A DNA stretch of 64,000 nucleotides from Sphingobacterium sp. CZ-2 (GTDB taxonomy: Bacteria > Bacteroidota > Bacteroidia > Sphingobacteriales > Sphingobacteriaceae), in NCBI RefSeq assembly GCF_004526235.1, contig NZ_CP038159.1, positions 2,914,001-2,978,000 of the forward strand, given 5' to 3'. The translations under genes were made by a program, and so were the position numbers. The notes below the pieces were generated by a model. That model was given only the letters and a program-made list of their open reading frames with translations, had not been told where the DNA came from and made no database searches. This document shows, piece by piece, positions 1 to 7,171 of the stretch; position 1 is the stretch's first letter, and each line of letters begins with the position of its first letter.

Positions 1-131
1 AGATTATGGTAGTATCTTCCTTTGGCCTGATACTGTTCCTTTAGTTCAATCCAATTCTCCTTTCCCAGGTTAGTATCCGTTCCGTATTTTGAAAACAATC
101 CGATAAAATGTAATTCTAAATTATTGATCAT
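1..131 (-). CDS. HD-superfamily predicted phosphohydrolase, N-terminal fragment (runs off the window)
   Basis: The minus strand reads from an ATG at 131 to the window edge and gives 43 residues, beginning MINNLELHFIGLFSKYG and ending KGRYYHN. A helical start followed by a Y-H-N at about residue 42 resembles the opening of the small predicted metal-dependent HD hydrolases, in which a YHxxxHI motif carries the first metal ligand. Only the first part of that motif lies in the window, so catalytic residues cannot be verified. It starts 48 bases after the stop of the DinB-like gene on the same strand, so the two could be cotranscribed. The family call is by resemblance and remains tentative. Confidence 0.5.
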   Translation of the reverse strand, partial: MINNLELHFIGLFSKYGTDTNLGKENWIELKEQYQAKGRYYHN

Positions 132-179
132 ATTGGAGAGAGTAAATGTCCTTTTATAGTACGATCTTGAAAACTATTA

Positions 180-623
180 TTAACGTTTGTAGTGAATGTA
201 ATCGGTTAGAAGAGGGGTTAAACCATTTACCTTTAAATCGCTGGCTATTTGTGCTCTGTGATAAGTTGTATGGTTAATGATGTGAAATAATATATCTCGC
301 ACACTGCGCTCAAACTGTTGACCTTGAATATTTGCGTAAAGAATTATTTGGTCTAACTCATAAACTTCCAGAATATCTTCGCTCGACCTGAAATTTGCTA
401 ACTCGATTTCAAGCAGGTGTTCCCTTGGTTGATTTTGCCAAACTGCATATAAGTTTTTTTTTCCAGCTATTCTACAATTCCAGATGTGATGTGCATTTAA
501 TATATGGCTCATTAAAGACATCGTTCTATCAGAGATATGTGAAGGGTTTTGATTTATAATATCAATTAATTGTCGGTTGTAATATGTGCTATATTCTAGG
601 AGTTCTTTAAAGAAATCTTTCAT
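180..623 (-). CDS. DinB-family protein
   Basis: The 147-residue product has the size and helical pattern of the DinB/YfiT-like four-helix bundle family, putative cytoplasmic metal-dependent enzymes, some of which are thiol transferases. The expected three metal-binding histidines can be placed: His40 in the second helix (MSHIL) and His118 and His122 in the NHTTYHR motif, which is the family hallmark. There is no signal peptide. The reaction is not predictable from sequence. It precedes the HD-type gene on the same strand, and the two may form an operon. It starts with ATG at 623, and no clear promoter element was seen upstream. Confidence 0.82.
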   Translation of the reverse strand: MKDFFKELLEYSTYYNRQLIDIINQNPSHISDRTMSLMSHILNAHHIWNCRIAGKKNLYAVWQNQPREHLLEIELANFRSSEDILEVYELDQIILYANIQGQQFERSVRDILFHIINHTTYHRAQIASDLKVNGLTPLLTDYIHYKR

Positions 624-685
624 TTTTGATGCATTTACCAGATAAGTAAAAGGTCTAGATTATCCGAAAAACCTAGGATGAAAAT

Positions 686-1330
686 TTAATTTTTAGATTT
701 TCCCATTTTTTTAATTGCAATTTTTCTCAATTTAGGGTCCTCTTCATTATTAGCGATATTCGCTAACTCCATTTGGTCTGTTATTTTTTCAATTGCAATT
801 TTTCTCAATTTACGATTTTCTTCATTGCTAGCGATATTCCCTAACTCCATTTGGTCTGTTATTTTTTCAATTGCAATTTTTCTCAATTTAGGATCTTCTT
901 CATTGCTAGCGATATTACCTAATTCCATTTGGTCGGTTATTTTTTTAATTGCAATTTTTCTCAATTTAGGATCCTCTTCATTACTGGCGATATTCCCTAG
1001 CTCTATTCGATCGGTTATTTTTTCAATTGCAATTTTTCTCAATTTAGGATCCTCTTCATTACTGGCGATAATACCTAACTCTATTTGATCGATTATTTTT
1101 TCAATTGCAATTTTCCTCAATTTAGGATCCTCTTCATTACTGGCAATAATGCCTAACTCTATTTGATCGGTTATTTTTTCAATTGCAATTTTCCTCAATT
1201 TAGGATCCTTTTCATTACTGGCGATAATCCCTAATTCTATTTGGTCTGTTATAATTGAATTTTGTGCTTTTGTCGTTAAAAACAAGAACAGAAAAGAAGT
1301 TGAAAATATTAAATAAAGGATTTTTTTCAT
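686..1330 (-). CDS. Secreted protein of seven 26-residue HEAT-like repeats
   Basis: I start this gene at the ATG at 1330 because it gives a clean signal peptide (MKKILYLIFSTSFLFLFLTTKA, cleaved near residue 22). An upstream in-frame start at 1423 would add 31 residues before that signal. The 214-residue product is almost entirely repeats: residues 27-208 are seven consecutive 26-residue units of the form ITDQxELxxIASNEEDPKLRKIAIEK, followed by MGKSKN. The spacing of D-P-x-L-R-x-I-A and the IxDQxEL helix resembles short HEAT-like repeats seen in bacterial scaffold proteins. The units are almost identical, so the array is young. The protein is probably periplasmic or surface located. The function is unknown. 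Confidence 0.7.
   Translation of the reverse strand: MKKILYLIFSTSFLFLFLTTKAQNSIITDQIELGIIASNEKDPKLRKIAIEKITDQIELGIIASNEEDPKLRKIAIEKIIDQIELGIIASNEEDPKLRKIAIEKITDRIELGNIASNEEDPKLRKIAIKKITDQMELGNIASNEEDPKLRKIAIEKITDQMELGNIASNEENRKLRKIAIEKITDQMELANIANNEEDPKLRKIAIKKMGKSKN
707..1252 (-). repeat. Seven in-frame tandem copies of a 78-bp unit
   Basis: The repeat array inside the preceding gene has a 78-bp period, exactly 26 codons, with no frame break. Copies differ by a few substitutions, for example GII versus GNI and IEK versus IKK. A copy number that can change without frameshift is what replication slippage or recombination would produce. Confidence 0.9.
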
Positions 1331-1432
1331 GTCTAAAGGATTATAATTGATAAAAATATACATGAGCATTATAATACTCAATAATTGGTTTAATGAAACT
1401 AATATACATATATTTTCGCTCAAAAATAGAAA

Positions 1433-1460
1433 GACCCCGCCATTTTATATTGACGGGGTT
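1433..1460 (-). terminator. Terminator-like hairpin downstream of the SusD remnant
   Basis: An inverted repeat with a six-pair GC-rich core (ACCCCG at 1434-1439 with CGGGGT at 1454-1459) is followed on the minus strand by a T-rich run. It lies just past the stop of the SusD-like fragment, as expected for the original 3' end of that gene. Confidence 0.6.
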
Positions 1461-1465
1461 CTTGA

Positions 1466-1600
1466 TTAAAAGACATTTATAATTACCGTTCTAAAATCGT
1501 TTAGAAAAGAATATGCTTCTGCTGTAGGACCATTCAATTCGTTTAACACCTTAGCATATAGCAATTCCACATCCGCATAACGATAAACGATATCGATTGT
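1466..1600 (-). pseudogene. Degenerate C-terminal fragment of a SusD/RagB-family lipoprotein
   Basis: The minus strand from 1600 down to a TAA at 1466-1468 encodes about 44 residues including IVYRYADVELLYAKVLNELN followed by GPTAEAY and FLNDFR. This is the C-terminal signature of SusD-family nutrient-binding lipoproteins, where RYADVLLMYAEALNE is typical. A stop sits immediately upstream at 1601-1603, and the adjacent frame carries a plausible continuation (NNFTIEDLN), which suggests a frameshift. No full-length gene or SusC partner is present nearby. I read it as the leftover of a deleted SusC/SusD pair. Confidence 0.7.
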
Positions 1601-1699
1601 TTAAGTCTTCTATTGTAAAATTATTTTCGATTATTATCCAGGATGGGTAGCAAAATCAATATGACTTACGTTAGTATTTTTAACTAACCATTATTTGTT

Positions 1700-2389
1700 A
1701 TGAAAATATTCACCTATTCTTTCATTGTATTGTTGATTTTCCAACTCTTTTCCTGTTCTAAAAGTGATGAATTAAAGTCATCCTCCTATTGGGGTAAGCG
1801 CGCGCAAGAAAAAAAAAGAGAGATCAATTTGTTGAGCGAATCTGTTCCATGTCAGGATATTTCTACTTTTAAAGTAGTTTATAAACACAATTATTTTTTA
1901 TTCCATCCCTCTATACAGGCACAGTTTGATCGTTTATTGGCGGAGTATGATAACTATTTTAATAAAATGTTGGAAGCTGCCGTAAGGGAAGGGATTATAT
2001 TTGACTTTTTATACCCGATTCCTCCAATCAAAGTAGTTTGTCGAGATGGTAAAGCTACTATGCTTTTTGTCCAAGATCTGACTATCCAAGAGGTGAATGA
2101 GGAGTTGCCTAAATTTAAAAAGAATATCATGGATTTCTATAAGGATGTAAACTGCACAGACCCATCTGAATGGGGTTCTATGATTTTGATTGTGAATTGT
2201 AATTATGAAGGGTTTGCAATTCATAAAACAATAAGGAATAAAGAATTTCACGAATTACTTCTAAATTATTATGAACTAAACAAAAGAAAGAACCAACTTG
2301 AGAATATTAAATGCGATGGAATGTCGAATAATAAGCAAGCTACTATATCTTGTAAAGAAGGCAAGCCAGTGGTGAATATTAGCAATTAA
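1700..2389 (+). CDS. Uncharacterised lipoprotein
   Basis: The 229-residue product starts with a type II signal peptide with the lipobox LFSC, so Cys19 would be lipidated. The mature part is mostly charged, predicted alpha/beta, and has several cysteines (CQD, CRDG, CTDP, CNYEG, CDG, CKEGK) that might pair in the periplasm. I recognise no domain. The gene stands alone next to the SusD remnant and ends 18 bases before a bidirectional terminator shared with tRNA-Lys. It may be lineage-specific. The ATG at 1700 is supported by the signal peptide beginning right there. Confidence 0.65.
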   Translation: MKIFTYSFIVLLIFQLFSCSKSDELKSSSYWGKRAQEKKREINLLSESVPCQDISTFKVVYKHNYFLFHPSIQAQFDRLLAEYDNYFNKMLEAAVREGIIFDFLYPIPPIKVVCRDGKATMLFVQDLTIQEVNEELPKFKKNIMDFYKDVNCTDPSEWGSMILIVNCNYEGFAIHKTIRNKEFHELLLNYYELNKRKNQLENIKCDGMSNNKQATISCKEGKPVVNISN

Positions 2390-2407
2390 ATAGGAACGAC
2401 TATAAAC

Positions 2408-2440
2408 AAAAAAAGCAACCCTTTTGGAGTTGCTTTTTTT
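2408..2440. terminator. Bidirectional terminator between the lipoprotein gene and tRNA-Lys
   Basis: An AGCAAC/GTTGCT stem extended by A-T pairs has an A run on its left and a T run on its right, so it can end transcription on both strands, for the lipoprotein gene (plus) and the tRNA (minus). Confidence 0.85.
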
Positions 2441-2441
2441 G

Positions 2442-2514
2442 TGATCCCGCTGGGACTCGAACCCAGGACCCATACATTAAAAGTGTATTGCTCTACCAGC
2501 TGAGCTACGGAATC
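2442..2514 (-). tRNA. tRNA-Lys, anticodon TTT
   Basis: The minus strand folds into a complete cloverleaf. The acceptor arm is GATTCCG with CGGGATC (one T-G pair), the D arm is GCTCAGCTGGTAGAGC, the anticodon stem is ATACA/TGTAT around the loop CTTTTAA, and the T arm contains GGTTCGAGTCC. The discriminator base is A, and no CCA is encoded. The anticodon TTT reads lysine codons AAA and AAG. Confidence 0.95.
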
Positions 2515-2643
2515 GGAATTCTTTATTTCAAGAACTACTTCGTTGTTTGAAGTGATGCAAAGGTAGAAAAAAGGTTGATATGTGCCAAATCTTTTATGCT
2601 AATTTTTATGTTCAACCAAATAACTTACTGTTTTTCAGTTTGA

Positions 2644-3546
2644 TTATTTTTTCGCTTTAATCATACGTGGAACCCCATTCAGGTCATTTATTACCCATAC
2701 TTCCGAAAATCCTTTTTTAAAAGTCATCTCCTGCGTTTCCTTCGCTAAATACTGGTTGATCTCAAAATATAAAACCCCATCCGCTTTGAGATGCTTCCGG
2801 GCAAATGAGGATATATGATCATAAAATAAGAGAGGCGCTTCATCTTCCACAAACAAGGCCGAATGTGGTTCAAACTGTAATACATTGGCATGCATTTCCT
2901 TTTTTTCCTCCTGAGTAATATAAGGTGGATTACTTACAATGATATCAAACTGCTCCTCCTGGAAAACAATCTCCCATTCCAGGATGTCCAGGCATCTGAA
3001 ATTGATGTCGACCCCATTCTTCACCGCATTTTCCTTCGCAACGGCTATTGCTTCAGGAGAAAGATCGACGGCCATGGTCTGCGCATGAAAAAGGTTTTTC
3101 TGCAAAGCGATCGCAATACAACCCGATCCCGTACCGATATCTATAATTTGAAGATTGACAGACTCTCGAGCCGGAATCTTCTTAATACCTGATTGTAAAT
3201 CTTTAGCAATGAATTGGAAATCCTTAACTATCAGATCCACTAATTCCTCTGTCTCCGGTCTTGGAATCAAGGTATCTTCTGTAACCAAGAAGTCCATCCC
3301 ATAAAAGGGAGCTTTTCCCAAAATATGTTGAACAGGTTTTGCTGATTTCAACTGGGAAAGAACCTGCTGTAAAGAATGAAACTGTTGTGCATCTAGCACC
3401 ATATCCTTCTCCAGCAAAAACTTAGCTTTCGAAATTCCCAATCGATCCAATAAAACAATTTGGAAGATGGATTTGATTTCATCTTGCTCATATAGACTGC
3501 TCAGCTCTTGCAGGAACTGTTGTTGGATGCTTCCTAAGGTTTCCAT
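2644..3546 (-). CDS. prmC: Peptide chain release factor N5-glutamine methyltransferase PrmC (HemK)
   Basis: PrmC methylates the glutamine of the GGQ motif in release factors RF1/RF2 with S-adenosylmethionine, in the cytoplasm. The 300-residue length is normal. An N-terminal helical domain (about 1-90) ends in IPRPETEELV, typical of PrmC. The Rossmann methyltransferase domain shows motif I DIGTGSG at 136-142 and the catalytic NPPY at 206-209, which holds the substrate glutamine. It is divergent from ribD. A TAnnTTTG element lies exactly 4 bases before the ATG, so the mRNA may be leaderless. The call is secure. Confidence 0.95.
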   Translation of the reverse strand: METLGSIQQQFLQELSSLYEQDEIKSIFQIVLLDRLGISKAKFLLEKDMVLDAQQFHSLQQVLSQLKSAKPVQHILGKAPFYGMDFLVTEDTLIPRPETEELVDLIVKDFQFIAKDLQSGIKKIPARESVNLQIIDIGTGSGCIAIALQKNLFHAQTMAVDLSPEAIAVAKENAVKNGVDINFRCLDILEWEIVFQEEQFDIIVSNPPYITQEEKKEMHANVLQFEPHSALFVEDEAPLLFYDHISSFARKHLKADGVLYFEINQYLAKETQEMTFKKGFSEVWVINDLNGVPRMIKAKK

Positions 3547-3550
3547 GCTG

Positions 3551-3558
3551 CAAACCTA
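3551..3558 (-). promoter_or_regulatory. TAnnTTTG element of prmC, 4 nt from the start codon
   Basis: On the minus strand TAGGTTTG is followed by CAGC and then the prmC ATG. It matches the Bacteroidota -7 consensus, and its distance predicts transcription starting at or next to the ATG. Confidence 0.6.
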
Positions 3559-3598
3559 CAAAAAATGCTTCATTGTAAATTTTATTGGATTTAATTGA

Positions 3599-3606
3599 TA
3601 GTTTTG
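3599..3606 (+). promoter_or_regulatory. TAnnTTTG element of ribD
   Basis: TAGTTTTG lies 29 bases before the chosen ribD ATG at 3636, with a TTG 23 bases upstream as a possible -33 element. It lies downstream of the in-frame TTG at 3585, so that earlier start would not be transcribed. Confidence 0.55.
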
Positions 3607-3635
3607 CTGTGTTAGCAAAATTGAAAAGGGGAAAC

Positions 3636-4685
3636 ATGAACAGGGATGAATTATTCATGCAGCGATGTCTTGATCTGGCGGTATTGGGAGCCGGTAAAAC
3701 CAGTCCCAACCCGATGGTCGGTGCTGTGATTGTACATGATGGGAAAATCATTGGCGAGGGATATACTTCACCCTATGGAGGTCCACATGCGGAAGTCAAT
3801 GCGATCCAAGACGCAATACAAAAATTCCCGGAAACTGCAGAGAAGCTATTTCAAGAAAGTACCATCTATGTTTCTTTAGAACCCTGTGCGCATTTTGGTA
3901 AAACACCTCCATGTGCCGATCTCATCGTCTCCAAAAAGTTCAAAAAAGCTGTTATTGCCTGTCAAGATCCATTTGCAAAAGTAAATGGTTTGGGGATCCA
4001 AAAGCTGAAAGAGGCAGGAATCGAAGTAGTGATAGGTATTTTGGAAGAAGAAGCGAAATGGGTGAACCGACGCTTTTTTACCCGTCTAAAAGATTTTAGA
4101 CCCTATATCATCCTAAAATGGGCAGAGACCAGGGATGGTTATTTTGCACCAGTGTATGGTTCCCAAAAGTGGATCAGCAATGCGGCCAGTAAACAATTGG
4201 TGCATCAATGGCGAACCCAAGAAGATGCGATATTAGTTGGCAAAGGTACTGCTCTTGCCGACAATCCCTCACTTACTGCCAGGGAATGGTCCGGTAGAAA
4301 TCCAAAACGCGTTTTGATCGATAAGCGTTTGGAAATCAGCAGAGCGACTAATCTATATTCCACGGAAGCCGATACCATCGTTTTCAATGCCAAACAAACC
4401 GATTGGCAAGGAAACATCAAATTGATTGCACTCGAAAATTTCGACCTATATCTTCCCCAGCAGGTCTTATATCAATTATATCTGATGGATATACAATCCT
4501 TGATTGTAGAGGGGGGCAAGAAAACCTTAGAACAATTTATCCAGGCTGGCTTATGGGATGAAGCGCGCATTTTTAAATCCTCCGAAAACTGGGGAACAGG
4601 GATGGAAGCGCCGAAGATCAACGGGAGTATAAAAGAAAAATTAAAGGTAGGATCCGATATCTTGGAAATCCTTATAAAACCTTAA
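3636..4685 (+). CDS. ribD: Bifunctional riboflavin deaminase/reductase RibD
   Basis: RibD carries out two steps of riboflavin synthesis: deamination of the pyrimidine and NADPH-dependent reduction of the ribose side chain. The 349-residue product has an N-terminal CDA-type deaminase with zinc ligands His51 and catalytic Glu53 (HAE) and Cys84/Cys93 in PCAHFGKTPPC. The C-terminal dihydrofolate-reductase-like domain runs from about residue 150, with GKGTALADNPSLTAR and IVEGGKKTLEQF. The ATG at 3636 matches the family start and lies downstream of a TAnnTTTG promoter. Other rib genes are not in the window. The short leader (about 25 nt from that promoter) leaves no room for an FMN riboswitch. Confidence 0.95.
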   Translation: MNRDELFMQRCLDLAVLGAGKTSPNPMVGAVIVHDGKIIGEGYTSPYGGPHAEVNAIQDAIQKFPETAEKLFQESTIYVSLEPCAHFGKTPPCADLIVSKKFKKAVIACQDPFAKVNGLGIQKLKEAGIEVVIGILEEEAKWVNRRFFTRLKDFRPYIILKWAETRDGYFAPVYGSQKWISNAASKQLVHQWRTQEDAILVGKGTALADNPSLTAREWSGRNPKRVLIDKRLEISRATNLYSTEADTIVFNAKQTDWQGNIKLIALENFDLYLPQQVLYQLYLMDIQSLIVEGGKKTLEQFIQAGLWDEARIFKSSENWGTGMEAPKINGSIKEKLKVGSDILEILIKP

Positions 4686-4729
4686 TAATCAACTAATAAT
4701 TTCTTATTACCTAATTTTTAGTTTTAGGG

Positions 4730-6025
4730 ATGCGAATCCCCGAAGAGCTATTGCATTTTATCTGGCGTTTCCGGCTATTCAAGCCATTAATGATGAAAAC
4801 CACTTGTGGAAAGCAGGTTCAGGTTATAAAACCAGGTCAATTTAACGAAGATGCAGGTCCTGATTTCCTTTTTGCCGAATTAAAGATCGACGGTCAACAA
4901 TGGTTTGGACATATTGAACTCCATGTGGATGCGAAAGATTGGATGGTGCATCGTCATCATCAGGACGAAGCCTATAATGCTGTTATTCTGCATGTCATCT
5001 GGGAAGGGGAGATGGCCTGTTATCTTTCGGATGGAACTTGGATCCCCAACCTCAACCTTCAGCAGTTAGTGGATGAAGAAGTCTTGGAAAAGGCCTTGGA
5101 TCTGCTTCATAATGGGCATTGGTTGTCTTGTGCCTATCGAATGAAAAAGATCCCCATGCATATCAAGCTCCAAACTGTTCAGCGGGCTGCGGTTGAACGT
5201 TTGGAAGGGAGGTATCAACAGATCATGCTTCAAAATAAACGTTTTAAAGGCGATTGGGAAAGGATAACCTTGAGCATGCTGGCTGGATCGTTTGGATTTA
5301 AGGTAAATAAACAAGCTTTTCTGGATTGGGCGGAACTGATCAACCTGAAATTGCTCGCCAAGTTCGCCGATAAGCCAAAAAGTATCCAAGCCATGTTCTT
5401 TGGTCAGGCGGGTTTTTTAACAGCCTATAAAGGGAAGGAAAGCTATCCGACACAATTGCAGAAAGAATATGAGTATATAAAACAGGGTTTCGGTTTAGCG
5501 GAAATGTCAGTTTATCAGTGGAAATTCCTCCGGATGAGACCGGCAAATTTCCCTACTATCAGATTAGCGCAGTTGGCGGGCCTCTACCACATTCGAACCA
5601 ACTGGTTTTCAAAAATAGTTTCCAGCCATTATGTGGAAGACATCAAACAGGAACTCAGAAACACAACGATAAACAAATATTGGCGAACACATTATCACTT
5701 TGAAAAAACTGCGGAGGACCATAGCAACGAATTTTCAGAAACTTTTATGGATCTTTTGGTCATCAATTGTTTTGCACCCTTGTTATTTGCATATGGAAAA
5801 CATATTCGAAAGGCAGCTCATATGGATCTGGCTATGGAATGTTTGGAAAGTATAGGGGCGGAGGAAAATGTTGTGACGCGGAAATACAGAAAGTCCGGTC
5901 TGCCTTCCTTCAGTGCGATGGAAAGTCAAGGTCTACTTCATCTCCAAACCCATTACTGCGATCTAAAAAAGTGCCTTAATTGCCCAATAGGGGCATATAT
6001 TCTCCAGCAGCCTATCGACGTTTAA
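4730..6025 (+). CDS. DUF2851 family protein
   Basis: The 431-residue protein matches the DUF2851 family, common in Bacteroidota and of unknown function. Recognisable parts are the N-terminal EELLHFIWRFRLF, the GQFNEDAGPDFLFAELKIDG block and the histidine-rich HIELHVDAKDWMVHRHHQD segment, which recall nuclease-like or metal-binding folds. The C terminus ends in a cysteine cluster (Cys410, Cys415, Cys418, then PIGAYIL). No signal peptide is present, so it is cytoplasmic. It follows ribD by 44 bases, with a TAGTTTTA element 3 bases before its ATG. Its stop lies in the first copy of a 33-bp tandem duplication. Confidence 0.82.
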   Translation: MRIPEELLHFIWRFRLFKPLMMKTTCGKQVQVIKPGQFNEDAGPDFLFAELKIDGQQWFGHIELHVDAKDWMVHRHHQDEAYNAVILHVIWEGEMACYLSDGTWIPNLNLQQLVDEEVLEKALDLLHNGHWLSCAYRMKKIPMHIKLQTVQRAAVERLEGRYQQIMLQNKRFKGDWERITLSMLAGSFGFKVNKQAFLDWAELINLKLLAKFADKPKSIQAMFFGQAGFLTAYKGKESYPTQLQKEYEYIKQGFGLAEMSVYQWKFLRMRPANFPTIRLAQLAGLYHIRTNWFSKIVSSHYVEDIKQELRNTTINKYWRTHYHFEKTAEDHSNEFSETFMDLLVINCFAPLLFAYGKHIRKAAHMDLAMECLESIGAEENVVTRKYRKSGLPSFSAMESQGLLHLQTHYCDLKKCLNCPIGAYILQQPIDV

Positions 6026-6063
6026 GCTTTTATTCTCCAGCAACCTATCGATATTTAAGCTTT
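5998..6063. repeat. 33-bp tandem duplication at the convergent gene ends
   Basis: Bases 5998-6030 and 6031-6063 are two adjacent 33-bp copies differing at three positions. The first copy contains the DUF2851 stop codon, and the second contains the stop codon of the ankyrin gene on the opposite strand. Confidence 0.95.
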
Positions 6064-6705
6064 CAGGATTTCCGCAATTTCATGGAATCCCTTTTCGGCA
6101 GCTAGATCCGATGCGGTCTTACCTTGGTCGTTCTGGATCTGGATATGTGCTCCATTTTCCAAAAGGATGATGATCAGGTCGATGTTTCCTTGCTGGGCAG
6201 CGATGTGTAATGGGGATATCCTGGAATTCTGTACCACATTGACTTCCGCACCTGCTTCGATCAGCATTTTTGCTATGTTGTCGTGCTGATTCAATAAGGC
6301 AGCGTGGATAGGGTAGCTCTGAAATCCGTTCTGGGAGTAGGCATTCGGATTGGCATGGTTTCTAAGCAGGATCCTCACAATATCCTCTTTTCCAAAATGG
6401 GCAGCTATACCCAATGGATAGAAGCCATGCGAAGATAGTTCATTGATCACTTCCGGCTTTTGATCCAACATCAGTTGTACCTGTTCTGTGAGTCCAGCAG
6501 CGCAAGCTTCATGGATCGTGATGCTAGTAATATATTTCAAAATGGTCTGAACGATCTGTGTTTTCTGATAATAACAGGCAAGCATCAATGGCGAGATTTC
6601 ATGCGAAGTTTGTTCTTTGACCAATTCCGGATTTCTACTCAACAATAAATCCAGATCCTGATGGTTTCCCGTTTCAATATATTCTTCCAAGACAGATAGA
6701 CTCAT
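6055..6705 (-). CDS. Ankyrin-repeat protein
   Basis: The 216-residue protein consists of about six ankyrin repeats, recognisable by repeated xxPLHxAAxxGxxxxxxxLLxxGA elements, for example SPLMLACYYQKTQIVQTIL, YPLGIAAHFGKEDIVRILL and SPLHIAAQQGNIDLIIILL. There is no signal peptide or membrane segment, so it is probably a cytoplasmic binding protein of unknown partner. The last repeat ends with AAEKGFHEIAEILKA, and the stop lies in the second copy of the 33-bp duplication. It is convergent with the DUF2851 gene, and its upstream side faces a long non-coding gap. Confidence 0.85.
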   Translation of the reverse strand: MSLSVLEEYIETGNHQDLDLLLSRNPELVKEQTSHEISPLMLACYYQKTQIVQTILKYITSITIHEACAAGLTEQVQLMLDQKPEVINELSSHGFYPLGIAAHFGKEDIVRILLRNHANPNAYSQNGFQSYPIHAALLNQHDNIAKMLIEAGAEVNVVQNSRISPLHIAAQQGNIDLIIILLENGAHIQIQNDQGKTASDLAAEKGFHEIAEILKA

Positions 6706-6925
6706 ACACTCTTACATTTAATGTTACGAATTAAGCAAAAAAAACTTAAATTTATAATTCCTTCATAGGAATTCTTAAACAGCACGTTAAAATTGACGGG
6801 TTAAATTTTATGTCTTTATTACTAATTAATTTTAATGTTAACGAACATCATTTAATATTTGTAGCTATTCAGCTACAAAACCATAAATAAAACTATATTT
6901 TTTATTAAATTTTTAGACTTATAAT
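6706..6925. other. AT-rich non-coding stretch with two perfect hairpins
   Basis: No credible reading frame is seen here. Two perfect inverted repeats stand out: AATTCCT-TCAT-AGGAATT at 6756-6773 and TTTGTAGCT-ATTC-AGCTACAAA at 6858-6879. They could be operator sites for the divergent ankyrin gene or part of a longer structured RNA that ends at the terminator near 7000. Confidence 0.4.
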
Positions 6926-6933
6926 TACTTTTG
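6926..6933 (+). promoter_or_regulatory. TAnnTTTG element ahead of the candidate small RNA
   Basis: TACTTTTG matches the Bacteroidota -7 consensus and points rightward, with the nearest protein gene starting 240 bases away beyond a terminator. Confidence 0.5.
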
Positions 6934-6937
6934 TAAT

Positions 6938-7007
6938 GCCCTCCCCAAGGGCATGTTTTTCATAGGTAGATGTAGGGTCGAATATATTCTATTCGACCCT
7001 TTTTTAT
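6938..7007 (+). ncRNA. Candidate small RNA of about 70 nt
   Basis: A transcript starting about four bases after the TACTTTTG element would begin with the hairpin TGCCCT-CCCCA-AGGGCA (6937-6953), contain a short linker and end in a perfect 10-bp stem with a T run (6974-7007). The upstream gene lies on the other strand, so this plus-strand terminator has no upstream coding gene to serve. A frame starting with ATG at 6953 runs through the terminator and has no family resemblance. No known RNA family is recognised. It is inferred from structure only. Confidence 0.45.
6974..7007 (+). terminator. Perfect rho-independent terminator without an upstream plus-strand gene
   Basis: AGGGTCGAAT, a 7-nt loop, then ATTCGACCCT and six further T residues make an uninterrupted 10-bp stem with a U tail. 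Confidence 0.88.
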
Positions 7008-7095
7008 TGCCAACCATCCCTCAACCACCCCTCATCCAACTCTCCATCCAATCCCCACTTTGCCCATCACCCAATCCCCAGCAAAAAATTCCCTG

Positions 7096-7163
7096 TCTAA
7101 ATACTAAATACTTTATACTAAATACTAGTACTTCTTACTAAATACTAAATACTAAATACTAAT
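7096..7163 (+). repeat. ACTAAAT heptamer repeat upstream of ubiX
   Basis: The 7-bp unit ACTAAAT occurs five times, three of them perfectly in tandem at 7137-7157 followed by a partial copy, ending nine bases before the ubiX start codon. It is preceded by a C-rich, G-poor stretch (about 7010-7085). Confidence 0.85.
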
Positions 7164-7167
7164 TTTA
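7160..7167 (+). promoter_or_regulatory. TAATTTTA, near-consensus -7 element, 4 nt from the ubiX start
   Basis: TAATTTTA followed by CATC and the ATG has the same spacing as the TAnnTTTG-N4-ATG genes elsewhere in the window, but with A instead of the final G. The element is formed by the last partial copy of the heptamer repeat. Confidence 0.35.
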
Positions 7168-7171
7168 CATC

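Noticed and set aside
825..1088. Open frame on the plus strand across the repeat gene
   Set aside because: It is a periodic antisense reading of the 78-bp repeats, with no start context and no family resemblance.
707..1252. Regular 78-bp repeats suggestive of a CRISPR-like array
   Set aside because: The units are adjacent with no unique spacers, keep one reading frame and lie inside a signal-peptide protein. They are protein repeats.
3547..3635. FMN riboswitch in front of ribD
   Set aside because: The leader from the TAGTTTTG element is about 25 nt, too short for that structure, and no conserved riboswitch motifs are visible.
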